Assembly: GCA_035640455.1 (NCBI GenBank)
Contig: DASQWB010000034.1
Coordinates: 41,355 to 105,354, forward strand
DNA from: AC-50 sp035640455
GTDB lineage: Bacteria > Actinomycetota > Thermoleophilia > Gaiellales > Gaiellaceae
DNA length: 64,000 nt
Reading direction: 5' to 3'
In this document: one piece after another, positions 15,087 through 23,741 of the stretch
How the letters are laid out: every line of letters begins with the position of its first letter
Numbering within the stretch: position 1 is the first letter of the stretch
The notes under the pieces: generated by a model
What the model was told of the DNA's origin: nothing
The model's database searches: none
What the model saw: only the letters and a program-made list of their open reading frames with translations
Position numbers and translations under genes: made by a program

Positions 15087-16376
15087 CTAGCCCGAGAGGG
15101 CATGCGCGGCGTGGCGCAGGAAGCGGACGCCGAGCTCGAGGTCGTCCACCGGCACACGCTCGTCGGCCGAGTGGATGAGGCGGGCCGCGAGCTCGGGATC
15201 CATGGCCCGAGCGGGGAAGAAGCCGTAGGCAACGGTGCCGAACGCCTCGCGGAGCCAATGGCTGTCGGTGAAGCCGGCGACGCAGATCGGCACCACGCGC
15301 GCCTCCGGCTCGACCTCGGCGATGAAGGACTCGACGGCGGCCCAGAGCGGCGTGTCGAGCGGCGAGCGCGTGCCGCCATGAGCCTGGATCCACGCGAGGT
15401 CGTAGTCGCCTTCGCCGATGGCGGCCCGCAGAAGCGGCTCGACGTCGGCCGGCGTCTGGCCTGGCAGAAGGCGGCAGTCGACGGTGACCTCGCACAGAGC
15501 CGGGACGACGTTCCGCTTCTCCGAGGCCTGGATCATCGTCGGCGAGACCGTGAGCGAGAGCAGGGGCTCGACGAGCGACACGGCGACCGGACCGACCGTC
15601 CTCGCGAGCTCGAGCACCTCCTCCGGCCCGGCCGAATGTCCTGTCACCGCGCGGAGAAGCGCGTCGATCTCCGGCAGGATGACCCGCTCCGGCCGCAGCT
15701 CCTCCAGGCGGCCGAGGAGCCGCGCCGCCTTGAGCAGCGCGTTGTCGGCGATCCCGGGCATCGAGGCATGACCGCTTCGGCCGTGGACGCGGAGCAGAAA
15801 AGGTGCGCTCATCTTCTCGGCGGTCGAGCAGAGGTAGAAGGGGCGATCGCCGAGCTCGAGCCGCTCGCCCGCGCCCTCGTTGATCGCGTAGTCGGCCCGA
15901 ACCGTCTCCGGATGCGCCTCGCAGAGCCAGGGGAGGCCGAAGTCCTCCCCCACCTCCTCGTCGGCCGTCGCGACGAAGAGGAGGTCGCCGGCGGGCTCGA
16001 AGCCCTCGCGGGCGAGCGAGGCGATGGCGACCGCGCTCGCGGCCACCTGGCCCTTCATGTCGAGCGCGCCCCGGCCCCATACCTCGCCGTCGAGCAGCGC
16101 GCCCGACCAGGGATCGACCTGCCACTCGGATGCGTCCGCGAGGACGGTGTCCGTGTGCGAGAGGAAGAGCAGGCGAGACCCGTCGCCGCGGCCCGGGATC
16201 CGGGCGACGAGGTTCGCGCGCTCGGGGACGCGCGCGTAGAGCTCGCACGCGACGCCACTTCGCTCGAGGTACGCGCGCAGGTACTCGGCGGCGACCGTCT
16301 CGTTCCCCGGCGGGTTGACGGTGTCGAGGCGGATGAGGCCCTGGAGGACGCCAGTCACCTCGTCCCGAAGCGACAC
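15087..16376 (-). CDS. M20 family metallopeptidase
   Basis: The 429-residue protein carries the M20 di-zinc site: LSHTDTV, GRGALDMKGQ, ATADEEVGED (catalytic Glu and first ligand Glu), NEGAGE and the C-terminal CVAGFTDSHWLRE region. A lid/dimerisation domain is inserted between about residues 190 and 310. Family members cleave acyl-amino acids, peptides or acyl-diaminopimelate; the substrate here is unclear. GTG 16376 was chosen since the only upstream alternative is a CTG. The gene starts 8 nt after the methyltransferase stop codon. Confidence 0.85.
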   Translation of the reverse strand: MSLRDEVTGVLQGLIRLDTVNPPGNETVAAEYLRAYLERSGVACELYARVPERANLVARIPGRGDGSRLLFLSHTDTVLADASEWQVDPWSGALLDGEVWGRGALDMKGQVAASAVAIASLAREGFEPAGDLLFVATADEEVGEDFGLPWLCEAHPETVRADYAINEGAGERLELGDRPFYLCSTAEKMSAPFLLRVHGRSGHASMPGIADNALLKAARLLGRLEELRPERVILPEIDALLRAVTGHSAGPEEVLELARTVGPVAVSLVEPLLSLTVSPTMIQASEKRNVVPALCEVTVDCRLLPGQTPADVEPLLRAAIGEGDYDLAWIQAHGGTRSPLDTPLWAAVESFIAEVEPEARVVPICVAGFTDSHWLREAFGTVAYGFFPARAMDPELAARLIHSADERVPVDDLELGVRFLRHAAHALSG

Positions 16377-16384
16377 CGTCGCCG

Positions 16385-17137
16385 TCAGCGCCGCCGCCCC
16401 AGGACGAGGACGTAGTCGCGGGTGAACTCCACGCCTCCGTTCGTCCGCAGGCGCTCGGCGAGGGCGAGCATCTCGTCGCGCATCGCGGCACGCTTTTCGG
16501 ACTCGAGGCTCTCGAGCAGGGCGACGAAGGGCGGCACCGCCGTCGACCACCACTCCCAGATGAGCTCCGGCGCCTCGAAGCCGATCCGCCAGACGCCCGG
16601 CTCGAGTTCGAGGTCGAATGCCTCGCCCAAGAGCTGGTGCACGGACGCCTCGTCGCTCCAGCGCGTGGGATCCGGCTCCTGCGGCCCGATGCCGACGCGC
16701 TCGTAGACCGCCCGGAGCTCCGTGCTCGCGTGCCACGCGGTCAGCCCGAGCCGGCCGCCCGGCCGGCAGACGCGCGCGAGCTCACGAGCGACGGCTTCGT
16801 CGTCGGGGGCGAAGATCGCGCCGAAGCACGACACGACGACGTCGAAGCTCGCGTCCGAGTACGGGAGCGCCTGCGCGTCGCCCTCGTCCCAGCGGATCGG
16901 GAGACCGTCGGCCTGTGCACGCGCCTGCTCGAGCAGCGCCGGCGCGATGTCGATGCCGACGACGTCTGCGCCCACGCGAGCCGCGCGAACGGCGATCGCG
17001 CCTGTTCCGGTTCCGACGTCGAGCCAGCGCTCTCCGGGCCGCGGGTCGAGCCGTACGACGAGCCGCTCGTGAATCGGCGCCAGCTGCTCGGCGAGGAGCG
17101 CGTACTCGCCGCCCGCCCAGACGTCGGCGCCGCTCAC
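16385..17137 (-). CDS. Class I SAM-dependent methyltransferase
   Basis: The 250-residue protein has the Rossmann methyltransferase motifs: LDVGTGTGAIA (motif I, about 39-49), GIDIAP, a GDAQALPYSDASFDVVVS stretch (motifs II-III) and RVCRPGGRLGLTAWH. It resembles the Methyltransf_11/UbiE-like group acting on small molecules. GTG 17137 overlaps the end of the tryptophan dioxygenase gene by 4 nt. A role on a tryptophan-derived compound is possible by context but not shown. Confidence 0.82.
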   Translation of the reverse strand: MSGADVWAGGEYALLAEQLAPIHERLVVRLDPRPGERWLDVGTGTGAIAVRAARVGADVVGIDIAPALLEQARAQADGLPIRWDEGDAQALPYSDASFDVVVSCFGAIFAPDDEAVARELARVCRPGGRLGLTAWHASTELRAVYERVGIGPQEPDPTRWSDEASVHQLLGEAFDLELEPGVWRIGFEAPELIWEWWSTAVPPFVALLESLESEKRAAMRDEMLALAERLRTNGGVEFTRDYVLVLGRRR

Positions 17138-17904
17138 TCCTCGTTCGACCGTGCCGTGATCTCGTTGCGCGCGCGCCAGAGCTCGGGATAGAGGTTCTTC
17201 TTGATCAGGCTTCCGAGCAGCTCGACGGGCGTTCCCTGCGTGCCGACGACCTCGTCGCCGATGATCCGCGAGACGACCTTGTAGTGGCGGAAGCGCCAGA
17301 CCGTCACCCGCTCGTCCCATTCGGCCAGGGCCTCGGCGAGCTGGTAGAGGTCCTCGAACTCCCGGCCGCGCACGTAGAGCTCGACGATCGGGAGCCCCGC
17401 CTCGCGCCGGAGGGCGTGGAAGGCCTCGCCGAGCTCCGGCGAGATGCGGCGGACGGCACGGAAGCCGGGCGAGTCGAACCCGCTTCCGTGCCCGAGCACC
17501 TTGCGGATCGTCTGGTATTCCCACGGCGACATCTGCTCGAGCATGTCGAGCTGGGCGGTGATGAATTGAAGGCAGAGGCTCGCGCGGCGAAGCAGCCGCA
17601 GCGCGGGCGCGATCTCCTTCGCCCGCACGTGGGCCGCCGCCGTCTCGACCTCGGTCGCCGCGAGCTTCAGCCACAGCTCGGACGACTGGTGCACGGTCTG
17701 GAAGAGGAGCTCGTCGTGGTGCACCTGCTCCTCGGGCGTCTTCTGGAGCGCGAGCAGCGCGTCGGTGCGGAGGTAGCGCTCGTAGTCGCTCGCGCCCTCG
17801 CCCTCGAGGATCGGCTGCGAGTAGTCCTCTTCGGCCTCGGCGGCGGGGGCGGGCTCGGCGGCGTGGCCCGGCAGCGTCGGCTCGGACGACTCCTCGACGG
17901 CCAT
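17134..17904 (-). CDS. kynA: Tryptophan 2,3-dioxygenase
   Basis: The 256-residue heme enzyme opens the indole ring of tryptophan to give N-formylkynurenine. After an acidic low-complexity N-terminus (about 1-35) come the family segments DYERYLRTDALLALQ, HHDELLFQTVHQSSELWLK (with the distal His), QLDMLEQMSPWEYQTIR and WRFRHYKVVSRIIGDEVVGTQGT cut here into pieces, including the proximal heme His in FRHYKVV. It heads a run of five minus-strand genes ending with pncB. Downstream kynurenine-pathway enzymes are not in the window. Confidence 0.9.
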   Translation of the reverse strand: MAVEESSEPTLPGHAAEPAPAAEAEEDYSQPILEGEGASDYERYLRTDALLALQKTPEEQVHHDELLFQTVHQSSELWLKLAATEVETAAAHVRAKEIAPALRLLRRASLCLQFITAQLDMLEQMSPWEYQTIRKVLGHGSGFDSPGFRAVRRISPELGEAFHALRREAGLPIVELYVRGREFEDLYQLAEALAEWDERVTVWRFRHYKVVSRIIGDEVVGTQGTPVELLGSLIKKNLYPELWRARNEITARSNEE

Positions 17905-17928
17905 GGGCGGAGCATACTTTCCGGCGGG

Positions 17929-19191
17929 ATGAGCGATTTGTTCTCTGATGCGGCGCGGGAGCGCCTGCCGACGGTGGCGCCGCTCGCCCTGCGGCTCCGT
18001 CCGAAGACGCTCGAGGAGTTCGTCGGCCAGCGCCACGTCCTCGGCGACGGATCGGCGCTCCGGCTCGCGATCGAGGAGGACCGCGTCGGCTCGACGATCC
18101 TGTACGGGCCGCCGGGGAGCGGCAAGACGACGCTCGCGCGCATCGTCGCGGGCGTCACGGGCGCGGAGTTCGAGGAGCTCTCGGCCGTGTCGGCAAGCGT
18201 CGCCGACGTGCGTGGCGTCCTCGCGCGGGCACGCGAGCGGCTCGGCGCGACCGGGCGGCGGACGATCCTCTTCCTCGACGAGATCCACCGCTTCAACAAG
18301 GCGCAGCAGGACGCGCTGCTGCCGGGCGTCGAGGAGGGTCTCGTGACGCTGATCGGCGCGACGACCGAGAACCCCTACTTCGAGGTCAACTCGGCGCTGA
18401 TCTCCCGTTGCCAGGTCATCGAGCTCGAGCCGCTGACGGAGGACGAGGTGGAGGAGATCGTGCGGCGCGGCGCGACGGAGCTCGAGGCGGACCTGTCGGA
18501 GGAGCTCGTCACGTCGATCGCGGCGCGTGCGGGCGGCGATGCCCGGACGGCCCTCAACGTGCTCGAGCTGGCCTGGCAGACGGCGCAGTCGGAGGGCGAG
18601 GAGCTCGCCGAGCGGCACGTCGAGGACGCCGCGCGGAAGCGGCCGCTCGTCTACGACAAGGGCGCCGACGCGCACTACGACTTCACCTCGGCGTTCATCA
18701 AGTCGATGCGCGGATCGGATCCCGACGCCGCCGTCTACTACCTCGCGGCGATGATCGAGAGCGGCGAGGATCCGCGGTTCATCGCGCGGCGCATGGTTGT
18801 GCTGGCCTCGGAAGACGTCGGCAACGCCGACCCGCGGGCGCTGCTCGTGGCAGTGGCTGCCGCCCAGGCGGTCGAGCACGTTGGGCTGCCGGAGGCGCGG
18901 CTGAACCTCGCGCAGGCGGCGATCTACCTCGCCCGCGCGCCGAAGTCGAACGCGAGCTACCGCGCTTATGCGGAGGCGGCCCGCGACGTTCGCGAACGCG
19001 GGAACCTGCGGCCGCCGAAGGCGCTGCGGGACGGGAGCTGGTACGGCCGCCGCCTCGGGCACGGCAAGGGGTACGTGTACCCGCACGACGACCCCGCGGG
19101 CTTCGACGTCGACCACCTTCCGGACGAGCTGAAGGGGCGGCGCTACTACCGGCCTTCCGGCTCGGGCGAGGAGGAGCCGCGCGAGGACTGA
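17929..19191 (+). CDS. rarA: Replication-associated recombination protein A (RarA/MgsA)
   Basis: The 420-residue AAA+ ATPase matches RarA, which acts at stalled replication forks with SSB. It has Walker A GPPGSGKTT (60-68), Walker B ILFLDEIHR (113-121), the sensor-1 segment IGATTENPYFEVNSALISRC, and the C-terminal tetramerisation region containing DFTSAFIKSMRGSDPDAA and the final HGKGYVYPHD. ATG 17929 was chosen; the long open frame upstream is the antisense of kynA. It is divergent from kynA with only 24 bp between starts, leaving little space for two separate promoters. Confidence 0.92.
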   Translation: MSDLFSDAARERLPTVAPLALRLRPKTLEEFVGQRHVLGDGSALRLAIEEDRVGSTILYGPPGSGKTTLARIVAGVTGAEFEELSAVSASVADVRGVLARARERLGATGRRTILFLDEIHRFNKAQQDALLPGVEEGLVTLIGATTENPYFEVNSALISRCQVIELEPLTEDEVEEIVRRGATELEADLSEELVTSIAARAGGDARTALNVLELAWQTAQSEGEELAERHVEDAARKRPLVYDKGADAHYDFTSAFIKSMRGSDPDAAVYYLAAMIESGEDPRFIARRMVVLASEDVGNADPRALLVAVAAAQAVEHVGLPEARLNLAQAAIYLARAPKSNASYRAYAEAARDVRERGNLRPPKALRDGSWYGRRLGHGKGYVYPHDDPAGFDVDHLPDELKGRRYYRPSGSGEEEPRED

Positions 19192-19237
19192 GCGAGGCAG
19201 CGGCGCGGGTCGCCGGTCGTCGCGTTCTCTCGTGTTC

Positions 19238-19253
19238 TAGAACGCTTGTTCTA
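19238..19253. promoter_or_regulatory. LexA/SOS-box-like palindrome
   Basis: tagaac-gctt-gttcta is a perfect inverted repeat with the gaac-N4-gttc core of Gram-positive and actinobacterial SOS boxes. A second palindrome, gttctagaac (19234-19243), overlaps it. It lies between the 3' ends of rarA and the phosphoesterase gene, where no start codon is served by it, so its function is unclear. The rest of 19192-19330 holds no gene I can support. Confidence 0.4.
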
Positions 19254-19330
19254 AGGCGCGCCCAGCCTCCTCCCCACTGCGAGCGTAGCGCCCCAAGCCG
19301 CAACGCCGTGTGCCGATTCGGAGCCGAAAG

Positions 19331-20002
19331 TCAGTCGGAACCGCGCTCGATCCGCCGCGCAGCCATCTCGCCGAACGGGCCACCGCGGGCGCGCCACGCG
19401 GCCGCGACGCGTTCGACGTCGAACTCGACCCGCCGGAACTCGAACTCGGCGTCGTCGCGGCGCAGCGCGTAGGCGCCGCGGCGATCGCCGTCGAGCGGCA
19501 TCCCCACGCTCCCCGGGTTCAGCAGGTACGTGCCGTTCGGCCCGGGGCGCCGGAACTGCTGATGGCTGTGGCCGAAGACGACGGTGCGGTCGCGGACGCC
19601 CACGAGCATCCGCTCCTCGCCCTCCTGCGGCTCGCGCGCGAAGCTCTCGACATCGGAAAGCGGCGAGCCGTGGACGTAGAGGACGCCGTCGAGCTCGACC
19701 TGCGTCTGGAGCGAGTAGAGCCAGCCCTCGTCCGAGCCGACGCTGGTGTCGGTGCCGATGATGTTCTCCATCACCTCGGGCCGGTCGGTCGGCGGCTCGC
19801 GGAGCCACCGCTCGCCGTTGCCGCGGATCCAGGTCGCCGGATGGAGCCGGCGCAGCCGCTCGAGCGTCTCCTTCGGCCACGGCGACCACGACGCGAAGTC
19901 GCCGCCGAGGAGCCACTCGTCGGCGCCGGCCGCCTCGGCGTCGGCGATCGCGGCCTCGAGCGCCGGCAGGTTGCCGTGGATGTCGTAGAGGATCGCGAGC
20001 AC
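19331..20002 (-). CDS. Metallophosphoesterase, YfcE/MJ0936-like
   Basis: The 223-residue protein has the calcineurin-like signature with YDIHGNLPALEA (metal ligands Asp and His), LLGGDFASW in place of GD, RGNGERW (the GNH/E position), HGSP, and FGHSHQQF. The GNH motif reads GNGE, a noticeable variation. Such proteins hydrolyse phosphodiesters or phosphomonoesters. GTG 20002 gives the conserved N-terminus directly. It diverges from the fused ETF gene with 45 bp between the starts. Confidence 0.8.
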   Translation of the reverse strand: MLAILYDIHGNLPALEAAIADAEAAGADEWLLGGDFASWSPWPKETLERLRRLHPATWIRGNGERWLREPPTDRPEVMENIIGTDTSVGSDEGWLYSLQTQVELDGVLYVHGSPLSDVESFAREPQEGEERMLVGVRDRTVVFGHSHQQFRRPGPNGTYLLNPGSVGMPLDGDRRGAYALRRDDAEFEFRRVEFDVERVAAAWRARGGPFGEMAARRIERGSD

Positions 20003-20047
20003 CGGCGACGGCACCTTCTCACACAGCGGCCGATTAGGCTCCCGGCC

Positions 20048-21841
20048 ATGCGGATCGTCTGCCTCGTGAAGCAGGTGCCGCACCCCTCCGCGGTCGAGTT
20101 CGACCAGGAGACGAAGCAGCTCAAGCGCGAGGGCGTGCCGCTGCTGCTGAACCCCTTCGACGCCTACGCTGTCCAGCACGCCGCCGGCCTCCGCGCCGAC
20201 GGCGACGAGGTCGTAACGCTGACGATGGGCCCGCCGCAGGCCGAGGAGGCGCTCCGCGAGACGATGCGGCTCGGCGCCGACCGCGCCGTCCATCTTTCCG
20301 ACCGCGTCTTCGCCGTCGCCGACACGATCGGCACCTCGCGGACGATCGCTCTCGCGCTGCGCAAGCTCGGCGCCGACGTCGTCGTCTGCGGGCGGAAGAC
20401 CGTCGACGCGGAGACGGCCCAGGTGCCGCCGGAGGTGGCAGCGTTCCTCGGCCGGCCGCACGTGACGAGCGTCGTCACGATCGAGCGCCGCGGCGACTCG
20501 CTCCGCCTCACCCGCGAGACGGACGCCGGCACGGAGGTCTACGAGGCGGAGCCGCCGCTCCTCGTCTCCGTCGTCGCCGCACCCTCCGACCCTCCCGCCG
20601 CTCGAGGCTCCGAGGAGGGGCCGATCGAGGTCTGGACGGCTGCCGACCTCGTCGGGGAGGTACGTCCGTACGACAAGCGGTTCGGGCAGCCCGGCTCCCC
20701 GACCCGCGTCCTCGCCGTCCGCGACGTCCGTCCGCCTCGCTCCGGCCTCGTCACGACCGACGCCGCGGAGGCGGCCCAGGCGATTCGCGAGCGTCTCGGA
20801 CCCGCCGAGAGCGCGGCGACGTCGTGGGAGAAGCCCGACCGGCTCGGCGACAAGCCGGGCAAGAGCTACGACTGCTGGACCGCTGTCGAGCTCGTCGACG
20901 GCCGGCCGACACGGCTCTCGCTCGAGCTCCTGGCGAAGGGCCGCGAGCTCGCTGGCAAGCTCGGCGGCCGCAACGTCGCGCTCGTCCTCGGCGAGGACGT
21001 CGCCGGCATCGCGCAGGAAGCCGGACGGCACGGTGCCGAGGTCGTCGTCGAGGCCGCGAGCCCCGACCTACGCGAATACCACCCCGAGCGGTGGAGCGCC
21101 GCCCTCCGCCACGTGCTCGAGCGCGAGCGCCCGCACGTGCTCCTGATCCCCGCCAGCGCGAGCGGGCGCGACTTCGGCCCCCGCGCAGCCGGTGAGCTCG
21201 AGCTCGGGATGACCGCCGACTGCGTCGGTCTCGGGATCGATCGCGCCGGCCGCCTCATCCAGAACAAGCCCGCGTACGGCGGGGCCATCGTCTCGGTGAT
21301 CATGGGCGCGACGACGCCGCAGCTCGCGACCGTCCGCTCGCGTATGTTCGACCCGCTCGAGCCGCGCGACGACGTCGCTCCCGAGGTGCGCCGCCTGGGG
21401 CTCGGCCCGCTACCCGACTCGCGCGTCCGGCTCGTCGAGCGCCGCGACGACTCGCCTGCGCTCGACCTCGAGGAAGCCGAGACGGTCGTCTGCGTCGGCC
21501 GCTCGGTCGGCGACCGCGACGCCGTCGCCGAGATCGAGCGGCTCGCCGCGCTGCTCGGAGCCGCGGTCGGAGGCGACCGGGAGGCGTGCGAGGCCGGCTT
21601 GCTGCCGCGCAACCGGCAGATCGGGCTCTACGGGCGCGCGCTCGCGCCGCAGCTCTACGTCGCGGTCAGCGTGAACGGCGACTTCGAGCACGTGGCGGGG
21701 CCGATGAAGGCCGGCGTGATCGTCGCCCTCGACGCCGACCGCGACGCTCCGATGCTCCGCGAGGCAGACGTCGCGCTCGTCGGCGACTGGCGCGAGACAC
21801 TCCCCGCGCTCGTCGACGGCTTCGAGACGGCTTCGGCATGA
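20048..21841 (+). CDS. Electron transfer flavoprotein, fused beta-alpha subunits
   Basis: The 597-residue protein joins an EtfB-like half (about 1-255, starting MRIVCLVKQVPHPSA with NPFDAYAVQHAAGLR and GRKTVDAETAQVPPEVA) to an EtfA-like half (about 275-597) in one frame without an intervening stop. ETF carries electrons from acyl-CoA or other dehydrogenases to the quinone pool. The FAD-binding region of EtfA is recognisable near the C-terminus (LYVAVSVNGDFEHVAGPMKA) but its usual GISG and QH residues are changed. The two-hairpin element copy 3 follows the stop codon by 12 nt. Partner dehydrogenase and ETF-quinone oxidoreductase genes are not in the window. Confidence 0.85.
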   Translation: MRIVCLVKQVPHPSAVEFDQETKQLKREGVPLLLNPFDAYAVQHAAGLRADGDEVVTLTMGPPQAEEALRETMRLGADRAVHLSDRVFAVADTIGTSRTIALALRKLGADVVVCGRKTVDAETAQVPPEVAAFLGRPHVTSVVTIERRGDSLRLTRETDAGTEVYEAEPPLLVSVVAAPSDPPAARGSEEGPIEVWTAADLVGEVRPYDKRFGQPGSPTRVLAVRDVRPPRSGLVTTDAAEAAQAIRERLGPAESAATSWEKPDRLGDKPGKSYDCWTAVELVDGRPTRLSLELLAKGRELAGKLGGRNVALVLGEDVAGIAQEAGRHGAEVVVEAASPDLREYHPERWSAALRHVLERERPHVLLIPASASGRDFGPRAAGELELGMTADCVGLGIDRAGRLIQNKPAYGGAIVSVIMGATTPQLATVRSRMFDPLEPRDDVAPEVRRLGLGPLPDSRVRLVERRDDSPALDLEEAETVVCVGRSVGDRDAVAEIERLAALLGAAVGGDREACEAGLLPRNRQIGLYGRALAPQLYVAVSVNGDFEHVAGPMKAGVIVALDADRDAPMLREADVALVGDWRETLPALVDGFETASA

Positions 21842-21853
21842 CCTCCACCGGCT

Positions 21854-21930
21854 CGACCGGTCGTTTCAGACGGACGCGCTCGCAAAGCGCGCGCGTCCTG
21901 ATGGTCGGCGCCGCCAAGTCGATGCCTTAA
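21854..21930 (+). repeat. Two-hairpin dispersed element, copy 3
   Basis: It reads in the opposite orientation to copies 1 and 2: cgaccggtcgtttcagacgg, then hairpin B (ggacgcgc ... gcgcgtcc, to about 21898), then a decayed hairpin A ending gatgccttaa. It begins 12 nt after the ETF stop codon and ends 6 nt before the hydrolase start. Confidence 0.8.
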
Positions 21931-21936
21931 CGGCGA

Positions 21937-22719
21937 ATGCTGCTGCAGCTGCACGAATGGGGCGATCGCCACGCCCCGCCGATCGTCTGCCTCCATGGGG
22001 TCACCGGCCACGGCCGGCGCTTCCGCCGCCTCGCGGAGCAGCGACTCGCGGGCGGCTTCCGCGTCCTCGCGCCGGACCTTCGCGGACACGGCTTCTCGGA
22101 GTGGGAGCCGCCGTGGACGATCGCCACCCACTCCGCCGACGTCCTCGAGACGGTCACCGCGGCAGGGGTCGAGCGCGCCGCCTGGGTCGGCCACTCCTTC
22201 GGCGGCCGGCTCATTTTGGAGCTGGCCGCGCTCGAGCCGGAGCGCGTCGAGCGGGCGATCCTGCTCGACCCGGCGATCGACCTCCTACCCCACGTCGGCT
22301 TCGACCAGGCGGAGGACCAGCGGCGCGAGCGCGTCTTCGAGTCGGTCGAGGAGGCGATCGAGGCGCGGCTCGAGGGGAACCCCGCTACCCCCCGCTCGTT
22401 CGTCGAGGAGGAGGCGCGGGAGCACCTCGTCGCCGGCCGCGGCGGGCGCTTCCGGTGGCGCTACTGCCAGAGCGCCGTCGTCTCCGCCTACGGCGAGCTC
22501 TGCACGCCGCCTCCGCCACCCGAGACGCTTCGTGTCCCGACCCTCGTCGTCCACGCGGGGGAGTTCGGACTCGTCCGCGACGACCACCTCGAGACGTACT
22601 CGACCGCGCTCGGCGACCGCCTCGCCGTCGTCGCCGTGTCCGGCGGACACATGGTGATCTGGGACGCGTACGAGCAGACCGCGGACGCGGTCCAACGATT
22701 CCTAGCTGCGGGTCTTTGA
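21937..22719 (+). CDS. Alpha/beta-hydrolase
   Basis: The 260-residue protein has the alpha/beta-hydrolase fold: the oxyanion segment LHGVTGHGRRF (19-29), DLRGHGFSE, the nucleophile elbow GHSFGG (Ser87), and the C-terminal GGHMVIWD with the catalytic His. The acid is probably an Asp in the VRDDH region. It could be an esterase, lipase or epoxide-type hydrolase; the substrate is not evident. It lies between element copies 3 and 4. A Shine-Dalgarno is weak. Confidence 0.82.
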   Translation: MLLQLHEWGDRHAPPIVCLHGVTGHGRRFRRLAEQRLAGGFRVLAPDLRGHGFSEWEPPWTIATHSADVLETVTAAGVERAAWVGHSFGGRLILELAALEPERVERAILLDPAIDLLPHVGFDQAEDQRRERVFESVEEAIEARLEGNPATPRSFVEEEAREHLVAGRGGRFRWRYCQSAVVSAYGELCTPPPPPETLRVPTLVVHAGEFGLVRDDHLETYSTALGDRLAVVAVSGGHMVIWDAYEQTADAVQRFLAAGL

Positions 22720-22735
22720 ACACCGCCAGCGTCCC

Positions 22736-22809
22736 CGACCGGTTCGGTTCAGACGGACGCACGGACGAAGCCCGCGCGTCCTGACCGTCGGCACCGCAAG
22801 CGGCGCCTC
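22736..22809 (+). repeat. Two-hairpin dispersed element, copy 4
   Basis: Starting 17 nt after the hydrolase stop codon it reads cgaccggttcggttcagacgg, then hairpin B around gacgcacgg/cccgcgcgtc, then hairpin A ggcaccgc-aa-gcggcgcc (22790-22807). It runs into the stop codon of the convergent arginase gene (22808-22810). Confidence 0.82.
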
Positions 22810-23716
22810 AGAGAATTCGAGCTCCTAGCGCGCTCGCCACGAGCTCGACCGCGAGCCGGCCCGTCTCGTTCTCGCGGTCGAGGATCGGGTTCACCTCGAC
22901 CACCTCGAGCGCGTCCGCGAGGCCCGACTCGGCGATGAGCTCGAGGGCGAGGTGCGCCTCGCGGTAGGAGAGGCCGCCGCGCACAGGCGTGCCGACGCCC
23001 GGCGCCACACTCGGGTCGACCGCGTCCATGTCGAGGCTGACGTGCACGAAGCCCGGGCCGGCGACGTGCGCAAGCGACTCCCGCACCGCCCGCTCGACGC
23101 CGGAGCGGTCGACGTCGCTCATCGTGAAGACCTTCGCCTCCAGGCGGCGGAGGAGCTCGCGCTCCCCCTCGTCGAGCGCCCGCACGCCGACGATTGCCAC
23201 GCGCGCTGGATCGACCGACGGGAGCGGCCAGCCGTCGCCGGCGAAGCGGTCTCCGCCGAGGCCGAGCGCCGCGGCGAGCGCCATCCCGTGCACGTTTCCG
23301 CTCGGGCTCGTCTCGGGCCGGTTGAGGTCGGCGTGGGCGTCGATCCACAGGACACCGCCAGGGCCACGCACCTTCGCCAGGCCGCCGAGCGTGCCGATCG
23401 CGATCGAGTGGTCGCCGCCGAGGACGAGCGGGAGCCGGCCGTCGGCCGCGGCGCGCTCGACAAGCGCTGCGATCCGGCCGCACGTCTCCATGATCTGCGG
23501 CAGGAAGCGCGCATGCTCGTCGCCGACCTCGGTCGCTTCGGCCACGGCCGTCTCGACGTTGCCGCAGTCGACGCAGCGTCTTCCGAGCTCGACGATGCGC
23601 GCATCGAGGCCCGCATAGCGGATCGCGGAGGGCCCCATGTCGACGCCGCGGCGCCCGGCTCCGAGGTCGAGCGGAGCGCCGATCACGGCGACCGGCCGGC
23701 CATCTTGCACGGGCAC
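22808..23716 (-). CDS. rocF: Arginase (ureohydrolase family)
   Basis: The 302-residue manganese enzyme hydrolyses arginine to ornithine and urea. Metal-ligand motifs are GGDHS (100-104), DAHADLN (126-132) and SLDMDAVDP (about 228-236). The N-terminal GAPLDLGAGRRGVDMGPSAIR and the HGM segment (NVHGMALAAAL) are typical of arginase rather than agmatinase, but related guanidino substrates cannot be excluded. Start is GTG 23716, with another GTG two codons later. A lone receiver-domain gene diverges from it. Confidence 0.87.
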   Translation of the reverse strand: MPVQDGRPVAVIGAPLDLGAGRRGVDMGPSAIRYAGLDARIVELGRRCVDCGNVETAVAEATEVGDEHARFLPQIMETCGRIAALVERAAADGRLPLVLGGDHSIAIGTLGGLAKVRGPGGVLWIDAHADLNRPETSPSGNVHGMALAAALGLGGDRFAGDGWPLPSVDPARVAIVGVRALDEGERELLRRLEAKVFTMSDVDRSGVERAVRESLAHVAGPGFVHVSLDMDAVDPSVAPGVGTPVRGGLSYREAHLALELIAESGLADALEVVEVNPILDRENETGRLAVELVASALGARIL

Positions 23717-23741
23717 GCGCGCAAGGCTAACGTCCGTGCCG

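Noticed and set aside
16618..17928. A 5' extension of about 437 codons in the rarA frame
   Set aside because: It is the antisense of the methyltransferase and kynA genes and has no RarA similarity; ATG 17929 begins the conserved protein.
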